A program made the translations under genes and the position numbers. DNA of 64,000 bases from CBDDHT01 sp965228615 (GTDB taxonomy: Bacteria; Pseudomonadota; Alphaproteobacteria; Rhizobiales; Methyloligellaceae), in the NCBI GenBank assembly GCA_965228615.1, contig CBDDHT010000003.1, forward strand, positions 930,001 to 994,000, given 5' to 3'. Below are positions 51,983 to 61,270 of this stretch, piece after piece (position 1 is the stretch's first letter; each line of letters begins with the position of its first letter). The notes under the pieces are model-generated. The model was not told the origin of the DNA, did not search any database, and saw only the letters and a list, made by a program, of their open reading frames with translations.

Positions 51983-54040
51983 ATGACGGATTCTTTGGCG
52001 ATCATAGATAGCTTGCCCATGCCGGTTCGGCGCATCGATCATTGTTGGATACCGCTCCGCACCGGTGAGCGGCTGGCCGCCCGTATCTGGCTTCCTGATG
52101 TCCCGGAAGGCGAGCGCGTACCGGCAATCCTCGAATACATCCCTTATCGGCGCAGGGACTACAGCGCGGCCCGCGATGAGGCCAATCACGGCTACCTTGC
52201 CGGTCACGGTTACGCCTGCCTGAGGGTCGATGTACGCGGCACCGGAGATTCCGACGGCATTCATACCGAGCAGTGGTCCGAAGACTATGATCGGGATGCC
52301 GAAGACGTACTGCGATGGATCGCCGATCAAGCATGGAGCGATGGAAATGTTGGCATGATCGGCCTCTCGTGGGGCGCCAATACGGGTCTTCGTATGGCGA
52401 GCCAGTGCCCGCCTGAGCTGAAAGCCGTTATTCCCGTGTCGGCGGCCGATGACAGATACACGAACAAATATCTCGGTGGCTGCCTTTTGCTGAATACCGT
52501 CGTCTGGGGCTTCACAATGATGGCCCAGAACTCACGGCCTCCATCTCCGGCAGCTGTCGGAGACGACTGGCGGCGGATCTGGCACCAGCGCCTTGAAGAG
52601 ATCCCTTGCTATCCCGCCAACTGGATGCGTCATCCGCATCGCGATGCATTTTGGGCGTCCGGCGGATTGGAAGACCGGTTCTCCAATTTCGGCTGTCCTG
52701 TCTACATCGTCGGCGGAGCCGCCGATCCGGGCTATGCGGCGACAGTGCCGAAAATGCTCACGGAGTTGAATGTCCCAGCGCGCGGTCTTATCGGGCCATG
52801 GGCACACAAATATCCGCACTATGCCGAGCCAGGCCCTGCAATCGGCTTTCTCCAGGAAACGCTCCGCTGGTTCGACCGGTGGCTCAAAAACGAAGCGAAC
52901 GGCATCGAACACGAGCCAATGTTCCGGGCCTGGATGCATGAATTCTCACGCCCACAGGGCCTTGCAGGCCAGCGCAATGGACGTTGGATCGAAGAATCAG
53001 ACTGGCCTCCCACCGAAAAACGGGAGCGCGTTCTGGCGCTCAATGCCAATAGTCGATTGGAGACCGAAGCCAAACCGGCAACACCGGTCGACATCTCGAC
53101 GCCTCAGAACGTCGGAATGACGGCTGGCGAATGGATGCCATGGCTCGCCTTCGGCGGCGAGCCCGAACTGCCATTGGACCAGCGCCCGGACGATGCGCTT
53201 TCCGTGACCTTCGACACCGAGCCATTGGACAAGCGGCTCGAGTTTCACGGCGCGCCAACACTGAATCTTACATTGGCAGCCGATAAACCGGTTGCCATGA
53301 TCGTCGCCCGCATCTGCGACGTGGCGCCCGACGGGACATCAATGCGTGTGACTTATGGTGCGCTCGACCTGAGCCATCGCGCCGGTTCGGGAGAGCCTCG
53401 TCCGCTACAACCAGGGGAGAAGATCCGCGTCCACCTTCCACTCTATCATACAGCCCATTCTTTTCGCCCCGGCCATCGCATCAGAGTTGCCCTGTCGACA
53501 ACCTACTGGCCCGTCGTGTGGCCGACTTCCGAAGCAGCAAACGTTACGGTTTGGACCGGCGAAAGTACGATTGCCCTCCCTGTCCGGGTGCCGCGAGACA
53601 TCGACACTTTGTTGCGGCCTTTTGAGAAACCAGAAACCGCGCGGCCTCTTCCTAAGGAAATCCTGCAAAAAACCGACGTCACACGACGCTCTATAACGGA
53701 TGCCGCCACCGGCGAGACGGTCCTTCATCAGCTTGACGATGGTGGCGCATTCCGTCTGCCGGATGGGCTCGAGTGCACCGCCCGCACGGAACGCTGGCTC
53801 CGCATTCAAGACGACGATCCGCTCTCGGCCCGCTTGGACTTGGTCTGGGAATGGGGGTTCTGCCAAGATGATTGGAATGTCAAAACGCGCACGACCGGCA
53901 CGGTGACCTGCAATGCCTCCATTTTCGACATTGCGGCGAATCTCGAAGCCCTGGAAGACAACGAGATCATATTGAAGCGTTCATGGTCCGAGGTGATCGA
54001 ACGGTCAGAGAAAGTATCCACGACCGACGGCGGGCATTAG
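51983..54040 (+). CDS. CocE/NonD-family serine hydrolase
   Basis: A 685-residue hydrolase of the cocaine-esterase/X-prolyl-dipeptidyl-peptidase family. The alpha/beta-hydrolase core contains the nucleophile Ser129 (IGLSWGAN), Asp248 (GGAADPGY) and His275 (GPWAHKYPH), plus the oxyanion segment EYIPYRRRDY. A C-terminal jelly-roll domain follows (about residues 400-660). There is no signal peptide. It would cleave esters or amides of acyl groups; the substrate is unknown. Confidence 0.93.
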   Translation: MTDSLAIIDSLPMPVRRIDHCWIPLRTGERLAARIWLPDVPEGERVPAILEYIPYRRRDYSAARDEANHGYLAGHGYACLRVDVRGTGDSDGIHTEQWSEDYDRDAEDVLRWIADQAWSDGNVGMIGLSWGANTGLRMASQCPPELKAVIPVSAADDRYTNKYLGGCLLLNTVVWGFTMMAQNSRPPSPAAVGDDWRRIWHQRLEEIPCYPANWMRHPHRDAFWASGGLEDRFSNFGCPVYIVGGAADPGYAATVPKMLTELNVPARGLIGPWAHKYPHYAEPGPAIGFLQETLRWFDRWLKNEANGIEHEPMFRAWMHEFSRPQGLAGQRNGRWIEESDWPPTEKRERVLALNANSRLETEAKPATPVDISTPQNVGMTAGEWMPWLAFGGEPELPLDQRPDDALSVTFDTEPLDKRLEFHGAPTLNLTLAADKPVAMIVARICDVAPDGTSMRVTYGALDLSHRAGSGEPRPLQPGEKIRVHLPLYHTAHSFRPGHRIRVALSTTYWPVVWPTSEAANVTVWTGESTIALPVRVPRDIDTLLRPFEKPETARPLPKEILQKTDVTRRSITDAATGETVLHQLDDGGAFRLPDGLECTARTERWLRIQDDDPLSARLDLVWEWGFCQDDWNVKTRTTGTVTCNASIFDIAANLEALEDNEIILKRSWSEVIERSEKVSTTDGGH

Positions 54041-54108
54041 TGGCCGCCGCTTGTATTCGGCACGCATTGAACAATCTGACGTTTCACATCAAGCGATCCA
54101 TGCCTTAG

Positions 54109-54594
54109 TCAAGCGCCGCTGGGTTTTCCATTGTGTCCTCCGAGACGGCGATGGGGAGCATCTGACCATGGCCTCTTGTGCGACACCCCCGGATTGACCG
54201 GATAAACCACTTTATCTTCGGCATGGTTTTCGCCAATGACGAGAAACGTTACATCCCGGTTTGTGTTATTGAGAAGGCTGTGGGCAATTCCCGTACCGGA
54301 TGGAAAGGCTACTGCATCTCCCGGACGCAGTCGATGCAGAGTGCCATCGATCCAAAGATCGGGATGCCCTTCGATGATGAAAATGAATTCCTCCTCGTGG
54401 CTATGGGCATGAGGGATCGAGCTGCGGCAGCCCGGAGGTATCGTCTCGTGATTGACACCCAGACGTTCCAGCCCTAGAGCCTGCCCCAAAGCTGCTGCGG
54501 AAGCACGCAAATCTCCCTCTCCCACATCGGCTGAGTAGGCGGTGACGTTTCCGACCATAGGGGGGCGTTGTTCCATTTGTGTTGTCACAATCAT
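54109..54594 (-). CDS. Cupin-domain protein
   Basis: A 161-residue single-cupin protein. Motif 1 is IPHAHSHEEEFIFIIEG, with metal-binding His, His and Glu, and motif 2 is FPSGTGIAHSLLNNT, with the last His. This makes it a probable metal-dependent enzyme or sugar-binding module. AAAGG precedes the ATG at 54594. It converges on the CocE gene. Confidence 0.88.
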   Translation of the reverse strand: MIVTTQMEQRPPMVGNVTAYSADVGEGDLRASAAALGQALGLERLGVNHETIPPGCRSSIPHAHSHEEEFIFIIEGHPDLWIDGTLHRLRPGDAVAFPSGTGIAHSLLNNTNRDVTFLVIGENHAEDKVVYPVNPGVSHKRPWSDAPHRRLGGHNGKPSGA

Positions 54595-54652
54595 CAAATC
54601 CTTTCGACAAATGCGCGAAGATTGAACAGAGTCTGAGTCCCCTTCATTCTGT

Positions 54653-55798
54653 TTGAGGCATTGTCACTTGTCGCGCCAAAAGGACTATCCGGACCTTACG
54701 TCGCATCGAAAGCGCTCCGTACTCACTGAGCAGCTGCAACGCGACATCGTTGTCCTGTCGAATTCGGCAAGAGATGGCGGTGAGGTCCGCACGTCATTGG
54801 CGTCTTATATCGTGGCGATCAACACACTTCCGGCATCTGCAATCATTCGTGCCTCACAAGAAATCAGGACCACCGGCGAGCTTTACCGCATTTGGGAACC
54901 ACCAAGCGGGCGACTCTCGTCCTTTAGCGATTGGCTGGAGTTCCTATCGGTAAAACCCCGCAATTCGTTGCTCGACAAGCAACTTGCCGCGCTGACAGAT
55001 AACCCATTGCTCACCTACCTCTTCATCTTTCACGGCGATGGCCGGATACGGGAAGCGGCGCTCGATTGCCTGGACGAGCCGCCGGTCAGTCCGTTTGCTT
55101 TTACGTCTCTTGCCTACTGCCTCAACGACTGGGTTGAACAAGTGCGAGAGGCTGCGCTCCACGCAGTTGAAAGGCTGTTCTGGCGGACATCGGCCGGCAT
55201 CATAGCGGAGGCCGCGTTTTTTCTACTGCCGCAGATGCAGCACTTGAAACGCTGGGGTGAAAGGGAGCGTCAATGTCTCGACGCAGCACTCTATCGACCA
55301 GATGTGCTGCAGGTCCTTGCCGACCGTCTGATGCAACGACCGACAGGACACGTTGGCAGGGTTTTTCGCCAAGCACTTCGGCAACCCGGACTTGACGAGG
55401 CCCTGCCCCGCCTTGCCCGCGGTGCCGCCCTGCCACACATCAGGGCCATCGCCCTTGAAACTCTGATCCGGCGACGCGCGTCCTGGAACATCGGCTACAG
55501 CTACGAATGGATCGACAAGCGGTACAACCTTCGCAGACGTGTTCCCCAGTTTGACCAACGTCCCATTGATCACGGGTTCGATATTGAGACGCTCCTGGCC
55601 GAAGGCGCGGACGATCATGCGTCTACGGTGAGAAAAGTTGTGGCTCAGGCACTCATCGACCTTAGCCACACTTTATCGCCCGCGATGAAGGATATCGGAC
55701 ACGCACTCTCAAAGGACAAATCGGCAGCCGTTCGTTCGCGAGCAGCCTTTTTTCTAAAGGGTTCATCGACTCAGAACACTGACGATCAGATGTCGTAG
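54653..55798 (+). CDS. HEAT-like helical-repeat protein
   Basis: Up to 381 residues of paired helices in the HEAT/armadillo style (DNPLLTYLFIFHGDGRIREAALDCLDEP, VEQVREAALHAVERLFW, STVRKVVAQALIDL, KSAAVRSRAAFFLK). There is no signal peptide or membrane segment. The start is unclear: the open frame begins at a TTG (54653) and no ATG with a ribosome site is found, so the true start may be another TTG or GTG nearby. The function is unknown and the repeats suggest protein binding. Confidence 0.62.
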   Translation: MRHCHLSRQKDYPDLTSHRKRSVLTEQLQRDIVVLSNSARDGGEVRTSLASYIVAINTLPASAIIRASQEIRTTGELYRIWEPPSGRLSSFSDWLEFLSVKPRNSLLDKQLAALTDNPLLTYLFIFHGDGRIREAALDCLDEPPVSPFAFTSLAYCLNDWVEQVREAALHAVERLFWRTSAGIIAEAAFFLLPQMQHLKRWGERERQCLDAALYRPDVLQVLADRLMQRPTGHVGRVFRQALRQPGLDEALPRLARGAALPHIRAIALETLIRRRASWNIGYSYEWIDKRYNLRRRVPQFDQRPIDHGFDIETLLAEGADDHASTVRKVVAQALIDLSHTLSPAMKDIGHALSKDKSAAVRSRAAFFLKGSSTQNTDDQMS

Positions 55799-56009
55799 AA
55801 ATCCTCTCCCACAATGTCCTCAAACAGACTGTTTCCAGACTGTTACAAATCTCCTCGACGCCAATTCTTGATTCCCAAAACACGGCTCCCAAATCCCGAA
55901 TACACACAGCGAAACCGGGTGGCCCTGCAACACTTCCGGAGCCGGCAATGGAGAGCGTCGGCGGATCGGATTGCTCCCGGTTTTTCAATTAGGCAAGGAG
56001 AGCAAACCG

Positions 56010-56570
56010 ATGACCATGATTACCCCCACAGTCGATAACGGTGTCAATGTAGAAGCCCTGCTGGGCGCACGCGAAGCACTGACAGAAACCCCTGCAGCTG
56101 CGCAGTTTCAATGGCGTGCAACGTGCCAATGGAAAGGCGGCACCCACAGCAACTCAACCGTTGAAGGGTTTTTCGGTCTCGGTGAAGAGCAAAGCCACAA
56201 GACAACGTTCAAGTTCGACGCCGACCATCCCGAACTCTTTGCATCCGAAGACCGTGGCGCAACGCCTGTCGAATACATTCTTGTCGGCCTCGCTAGCTGC
56301 CTGACTGCCGGCATTGCCGCCGTTGCCCAGCATCGCGGCATCCAGCTTCGCTCTGTCGATGCAACCTTGGAAGGTCAGATGGATATTCAGGGCATTCTCG
56401 GCATCGACAGCGACGTGCGGAACGGGTTCGACGGCATCAAAGTCTCCTTCGAAGTCGACGCCGACGCCACTCGCGAAGAAATCGAGGCGCTCGTGGCACA
56501 ATCGCAGAAGCGCTCGGCTGTCTATGACATCGTCACCAACCCGACGAACGTTTCTGTCGAAGTGAAGTAG
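56010..56570 (+). CDS. OsmC-family protein
   Basis: A 186-residue OsmC-fold protein. TPVEYILVGLASCLTAGIAAVAQHRGIQL contains the first, peroxidatic-type cysteine of the family. The second conserved cysteine of OsmC/Ohr does not appear near the C-terminus (KRSAVYDIVTNPTNVSVEV), so it may not be a standard thiol peroxidase. ATG 56010 has AAGGAGAG upstream. Confidence 0.88.
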   Translation: MTMITPTVDNGVNVEALLGAREALTETPAAAQFQWRATCQWKGGTHSNSTVEGFFGLGEEQSHKTTFKFDADHPELFASEDRGATPVEYILVGLASCLTAGIAAVAQHRGIQLRSVDATLEGQMDIQGILGIDSDVRNGFDGIKVSFEVDADATREEIEALVAQSQKRSAVYDIVTNPTNVSVEVK

Positions 56571-56601
56571 TTCGGAACGGATCGGACGGGGAGCGAGTTT
56601 C

Positions 56602-57978
56602 ATGCGCAAGATAACCACAGTGATCATCGGCGCCGGACATGCCGGACTCGCGATGAGCCGGTGCCTGAGCGAACGTTCGGTGGATCATGTGCTGCTTGAG
56701 CGTGGCGAGGTTGCCAACGCGTGGAAAACCGAGCGCTGGGACTCGCTCCGATTGCTGACACCCAATTGGCAGAGCCGCCTTCCCGGATATACCTATCAAG
56801 GCAACGATCCGGACGGGTATCGCACCATGCCCGAAGTGATCGACTTTCTGGAACACTACGCCCGGTCTATTGCCGCGCCCGTGGAAAACCGCACGGAAGT
56901 CATGTCGGTCACCAAGCCAGACAATGACTATATGGTTTCGACGAATCGCGGTGACTGGCGTTGCAATACGGTCGTTATCGCAAGCGGTGCATGCAACATC
57001 CCGGCGGTGCCGAAGTACGCTAACGAGATACCGGCCTCTATCGCGTCTCTCACACCCATGGACTACCGCAACCCAGATCAGTTGGAAGATGGCGGCGTTC
57101 TCGTGGTCGGGGCCTCTGCAACCGGCATCCAACTTGCCGATGAAATTCATCGGTCAGGACGCCCCGTGACCTTGTCGGTCGGGGAGCACATCCGTGCACC
57201 GCGAATGTACCGTGGCCGAGATATTCAGTGGTGGATGGATGTCACCGGTGTCCATGACGAGCGTTGGGACGAAATCGATGATATTGGCCGGGCACGAAAG
57301 GTCCCGTCATTGCAGCTGATTGGTTCACCCGACCGAGAGACACTTGATCTCAACGCCCTCACCCGGACTGGTGTGACGCTTGTCGGACCGATTGCGGGCG
57401 TGACCGACGGGAAAGCCCAATTTTCGGGCTCCTTGCACAATCAATGTGCCATGTCGGATCTGAAGATGAATCGCCTGCTGGATAGCTTCGACCTGTGGTC
57501 AAGCGAACGGGGTCTCGGATCTGATTTCGAATCTCCCCATCGGTTCGAGCCGACAGAAGTTGAGAAGTCCCCCTCCTTGGGATTGGATCTTACCTCAGGC
57601 GAAATTCGCACCATTATTTGGGCGACGGGCTACCGCCCGGACTACTCCTGGCTCGACGTCCCGGTCTTGAACAATAAGGGCCAAATCAAACATGACGGCG
57701 GCATTGTGTCATCGCCTGGAATGTATCTCATGGGCATGCAGTTCCTGCGACGCAGAAAATCAGCACTGATTGATGGAGCAGCCGACGACGCCAATGATCT
57801 CAGCAATCATCTGGCTTCTTATCTCGACACAATGACAGGGACAAAGGCTACCGAAGCCAATCGAACGCGGAAGCGCAATTTCGAGCACGGGGGAACTATG
57901 CGTTTCTCTAGGAAGCCGCGTTCAACGAGCGGAAAACCGGTTTCAGCAAATAGCGCATCAGCGACTTACTGCCCGTAA
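56602..57978 (+). CDS. FAD-dependent oxidoreductase, flavin-monooxygenase-like
   Basis: A 458-residue flavoprotein: the FAD-binding GAGHAGLAMSRCL at the N-terminus, WDSLRLLTPNWQSRLPGY as in CzcO/YhhC-like monooxygenases, a second dinucleotide site VVGASATGIQLADE and the ATG-type WATGYRPDYSW motif near the end. It probably oxidises a substrate with NADPH and O2. It starts 31 bp after the OsmC gene. The last 23 residues overlap, on the opposite strand, the end of the hlyD gene and may not be native (see findings). Confidence 0.88.
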   Translation: MRKITTVIIGAGHAGLAMSRCLSERSVDHVLLERGEVANAWKTERWDSLRLLTPNWQSRLPGYTYQGNDPDGYRTMPEVIDFLEHYARSIAAPVENRTEVMSVTKPDNDYMVSTNRGDWRCNTVVIASGACNIPAVPKYANEIPASIASLTPMDYRNPDQLEDGGVLVVGASATGIQLADEIHRSGRPVTLSVGEHIRAPRMYRGRDIQWWMDVTGVHDERWDEIDDIGRARKVPSLQLIGSPDRETLDLNALTRTGVTLVGPIAGVTDGKAQFSGSLHNQCAMSDLKMNRLLDSFDLWSSERGLGSDFESPHRFEPTEVEKSPSLGLDLTSGEIRTIIWATGYRPDYSWLDVPVLNNKGQIKHDGGIVSSPGMYLMGMQFLRRRKSALIDGAADDANDLSNHLASYLDTMTGTKATEANRTRKRNFEHGGTMRFSRKPRSTSGKPVSANSASATYCP

Positions 57979-59305
57979 TAATGTCAGCTTTCACAACCAT
58001 ACCAGGCACAATTCTGTTTGGCGAACTGGGTTTGCCGACTGAATCTCGGGAAAATGCAATGATGACCTTGTAGTAGGCCTCGCCTTTTTCGGTCTGGTAC
58101 GTTGTGGCCGACAGATGTGAGACAGCCCCTCTCACGACACCGAATCTCTCCCGGTCGAAAGTCGAAATCTCGATCTCTACCTGGTTGCCGATTTTTACGT
58201 GACCGACATCAATCGGTTCCAATCGAACCTCGGCAACCGCCTTTCGCCCGATTGGAACGAGGCTCGCAACCAAATCTCCGGGCTTGATTACTTCGCCTTT
58301 AGTACGCGTCGGCAATTCCTGTACGATCCCGCGGACAGGCGCCAGAACGACCAATCGGTCCAAGCGGTCTCGTTGCTTGGCAATCTGTTGTTGGAGTTCC
58401 ACGAGCTTCCGTGTCAGCTCGGCTCTCTCTTCGTTGAGCAAACGAAGAGCATCCGTGTCCGCGGCTTCAAGTTGATTGCGCGCTTCTGCAAGCTTTTCCA
58501 ATGTGCTCCGACGTCGCCCTTCGGCCGCAGATGCGCGGCTCTTGGCCTGCTCGAGCTGCGATTCGGCATCGAGCAATGAGCGACGAGAGCTGTGCCCCAA
58601 CCGGAAGAGCCGTTTCTTGATGGCGATTTGCTCTGTTTGGAATCCGACCTGCCGCTCGAGGCTCGCAACTTCCTTCATAAGTCCGTCGAGCTCGGCTTCA
58701 CGCTGCGCAGCGCGCGCGGCGAATGCGCGTCGCTCCTGTTTGCGATACTGCATCTTGCTCCGGTAGACCTGCCTTTGGCCCGCAGCGAGGACCGGAAATC
58801 GGTTTTCGAGTTCTCCAAAATCCGGTTTCCGCCGCTCGATTAGGGCGCTTAGGATCTCGCGTTGCAGATCAAGCACTGCCGACCGTACGCTCAATTCGCC
58901 AAAATCGGCCTTCACGGATGCCGATCTGAGCCGCACGAGCGGCGCGCCCTTTTCGACGAGTTGTCCTTCCCGGACCAATACAGCCTCGACCTCGCCGCCT
59001 TCTAAATGCTGGACGGGCCTGACCATTCCTGTCGGAATCACTTTTCCATGCGCGGTTGCAAGTTCGCGGATTTCAGCAATGGACCCCCAGACGATGGCCA
59101 CCAATATCAGTGCCGAGATTATATAGATCATCCGTGCCATCGAGTCCGGCCGGCCACTATCCTGCAGCTCGACTGGCAGCACAAAATGGGGCGAGTTCGG
59201 CGAATGCCTGAGTGGCGGTTTCAGCCGGCTCATATGATGCAGCAGGTATGCGAACGGCCGGGAATCAGAATCAGCCCGCTCAATCTTGACGGATTCGATT
59301 CGCAT
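57908..59305 (-). CDS. HlyD-family type I secretion periplasmic adaptor
   Basis: About 465 residues from ATG 59305. There is a cytoplasmic N-terminus, one membrane helix (about residues 59-79, MIYIISALILVAIVWGS), then the biotinyl-lipoyl half-motif GKVIPTGMVRPVQHLEGG. A long Glu/Arg/Lys-rich coiled-coil hairpin (about residues 150-320) is followed by VRGIVQELPTRTKGEVIKPGD and the RIVPGMVVKADI segment. This is the membrane-fusion protein of type I export (LapC/PrtE-like). The matching ABC transporter and TolC are not in the window, so it is an orphan here. A later ATG at 59233 is an alternative start. Confidence 0.88.
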   Translation of the reverse strand: MRIESVKIERADSDSRPFAYLLHHMSRLKPPLRHSPNSPHFVLPVELQDSGRPDSMARMIYIISALILVAIVWGSIAEIRELATAHGKVIPTGMVRPVQHLEGGEVEAVLVREGQLVEKGAPLVRLRSASVKADFGELSVRSAVLDLQREILSALIERRKPDFGELENRFPVLAAGQRQVYRSKMQYRKQERRAFAARAAQREAELDGLMKEVASLERQVGFQTEQIAIKKRLFRLGHSSRRSLLDAESQLEQAKSRASAAEGRRRSTLEKLAEARNQLEAADTDALRLLNEERAELTRKLVELQQQIAKQRDRLDRLVVLAPVRGIVQELPTRTKGEVIKPGDLVASLVPIGRKAVAEVRLEPIDVGHVKIGNQVEIEISTFDRERFGVVRGAVSHLSATTYQTEKGEAYYKVIIAFSRDSVGKPSSPNRIVPGMVVKADIITGSKSLMRYLLKPVFRSLNAAS

Positions 59306-59840
59306 ATGACGGCGTCGTGCACTGAGATCATGGTAGTCAGATCGATGGTTAGCATTGTCGGGAAAATTAGTCCGCTCCAATAAATAAAGCGTAAAATACG
59401 ATTGATACCCATCAATCTTGGCAATTAAATTGTACAGTCAATAACACATTGAAATTATTGTCTTATATTCCCCTTCAGTGCCAATCGCGTGAGTTGGTGA
59501 CACGAGTATGTGATCCGATTAGATGCAGACAGCGTAACTGTCTTTGCGCGCCAATATCGTTGAATACCGATAGATGGAGTTGCGGCGCGCCGATCATTTG
59601 ATAGATCAGTCAATATGGGCGGAAACGCGAAACTGAGTAGCGACCCATCGCCACCTCTGATTGTGTTGCCCAGTCTTGTACACTTTACATGTTCAGCCGA
59701 TTCCTCATTGACTATCCAGTGTACGGATTAAATCAATTGCCATCGAGAGTGGAAAGACGCGTTCATCGCAAATGGCCTGATTGGTGGAACCGAAAATCGG
59801 TTATTGGCCTCAACTGCAGAACACGGAATGCCTTAGCGGA
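59306..59840. other. A+T-rich divergent intergenic region with dyad
   Basis: 535 bp between hlyD (minus) and a LysR gene (plus), visibly richer in A+T than its surroundings. A perfect 7-bp inverted repeat GATTGAT-ACCC-ATCAATC lies at 59400-59417, 95 bp before the hlyD start; its size and T/A-rich arms suit a LysR or other operator. No gene is apparent. Confidence 0.45.
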
Positions 59841-60746
59841 ATGTCGAAATCGAAACACGCATCGCTGGATATGCAGTCCCTCCGACTGCTCGTCGCTATA
59901 TATGAAACCGGGTCGGTCACCGGCGCTTCTGAAGTCCTCCATATCAATCAATCCTCTGCAAGTCAGGGGCTTGATAAACTCCGGCGGATTCTCGGCGATC
60001 CTCTTTTCACAAAAGTTGGCCGTGGGATTACGCCAACCGATCATGTCGAACTCATCATTCCGAAAGCCCGTCAGCTATTAGCGGGAATGACAGATCTGTT
60101 GGAGCCGGACGAGTTTGATCCGAATGATGACCCTCGACCTTTTGTAATTGCGACCAACTCCCACTTGAGGAAATCGTTGGTTCGCGAGCTTTTTACGAAG
60201 ACCAACACCAGCCCACCAACCCTAAAAATCATCGGTGTCGGCCACGGCCGAAACATCGAGGACATACTCATCCACGACAAAGCAGATATCGTGATCGCGA
60301 ATGGGCAATCGAAGTATTCGGACGATATCATGAGCCATAAAATTTTCGATGACCACATGGTATGCTACTATGACGCGTCGGTTCGATCAGCACCAGACAC
60401 ACTTGAGTTATACTGCAACGCCCTCCACGCGGTCATAGATTTCGGCTCTACTGATGATAGTGTCGTCGACATCTGTCTGAAGCACTATCGGAAGACTCGC
60501 AGGATTGGTCTTTACGTCCCCGTGATAGAGGCACTTCCCCGTCTCATGAAAGGCACGCCTCTCATTGCGACGATGCACAAACGGCTCTCGGCCAGCCTTT
60601 TCTCAGAACTCCAGTATTGCGAAGCTCCGATTTCGATCCCAGACTTTACTATCGAAATGATCTGGCATGCTCGATCCGACAATTCACCTCGGAACCGCTG
60701 GATGAGAAGTCTTATTCAGTCGGTTGCAAAATCCGCAAACAGTTAA
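59841..60746 (+). CDS. LysR-family transcriptional regulator
   Basis: A 301-residue regulator beginning MSKSKHASLDMQSLRLLVAI with a LysR helix-turn-helix (TGSVTGASEVLHINQSSASQGLDKLRRILGDPLF) and a C-terminal effector domain, similar in style to NodD/LeuO-group members. I chose ATG 59841; a longer in-frame start at 59781 adds 20 unstructured residues. It is divergent from hlyD, which may be its target. Confidence 0.9.
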   Translation: MSKSKHASLDMQSLRLLVAIYETGSVTGASEVLHINQSSASQGLDKLRRILGDPLFTKVGRGITPTDHVELIIPKARQLLAGMTDLLEPDEFDPNDDPRPFVIATNSHLRKSLVRELFTKTNTSPPTLKIIGVGHGRNIEDILIHDKADIVIANGQSKYSDDIMSHKIFDDHMVCYYDASVRSAPDTLELYCNALHAVIDFGSTDDSVVDICLKHYRKTRRIGLYVPVIEALPRLMKGTPLIATMHKRLSASLFSELQYCEAPISIPDFTIEMIWHARSDNSPRNRWMRSLIQSVAKSANS

Positions 60747-60749
60747 AGA

Positions 60750-61091
60750 TCACGACGGTGGAATGTCGCCCGCCTTGCTTGACAAGCATGGCCGAGCCGC
60801 TGCCATACAGCGATAAACCAGCGAGCCTCTGGGTTGGGAGCAATCCAGCGAAGTTTCGCGAGCATTGTGCCACATTCCGTATTTCTCACCTTTGGTCACC
60901 GACTTTCCGGTCCAGGCGCGGATAGCGTTGATCTGAGCCACCGGCTTGACCGGATGCGGTGTCCCCATTGCTTTCAAAGTCTTTAGGCAATTTGTCTTGT
61001 CATCTGCTTGGAGTTCATGTGCCGAAACAATCGGACCTGCGAGAATCGCAACGAGCGCAAACCATTTTCGATACTTGGAATATTCCGTCAT
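60750..61091 (-). CDS. Exported cysteine-containing protein of unknown function
   Basis: A 113-residue protein with a signal peptide (MTEYSKYRKWFALVAILAG, ending SAHELQA). The mature domain has four cysteines (KTNCLKTL, SLDCSQPRG, YRCMAAARPCLS) and a conserved-looking INAIRAWTGKSV...GMWHNARE segment. No family is named. It converges with the LysR gene with a 3-bp gap. Confidence 0.65.
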   Translation of the reverse strand: MTEYSKYRKWFALVAILAGPIVSAHELQADDKTNCLKTLKAMGTPHPVKPVAQINAIRAWTGKSVTKGEKYGMWHNARETSLDCSQPRGSLVYRCMAAARPCLSSKAGDIPPS

Positions 61092-61270
61092 GCTGTTTCC
61101 CCAACCCTGATCCGAATGTCGGCTTTACCCAAACAAAAGCAATACCTCATAGGTTCTGGGGCCAATCGATAAACAATCGGTAAATGCGATTAATATCAAT
61201 TGTCACATAAGATTGACTGGACAGAGTGAGCGCTCGGCCGCCGCGGGCATGACACGAATCGTGCCAAAAG

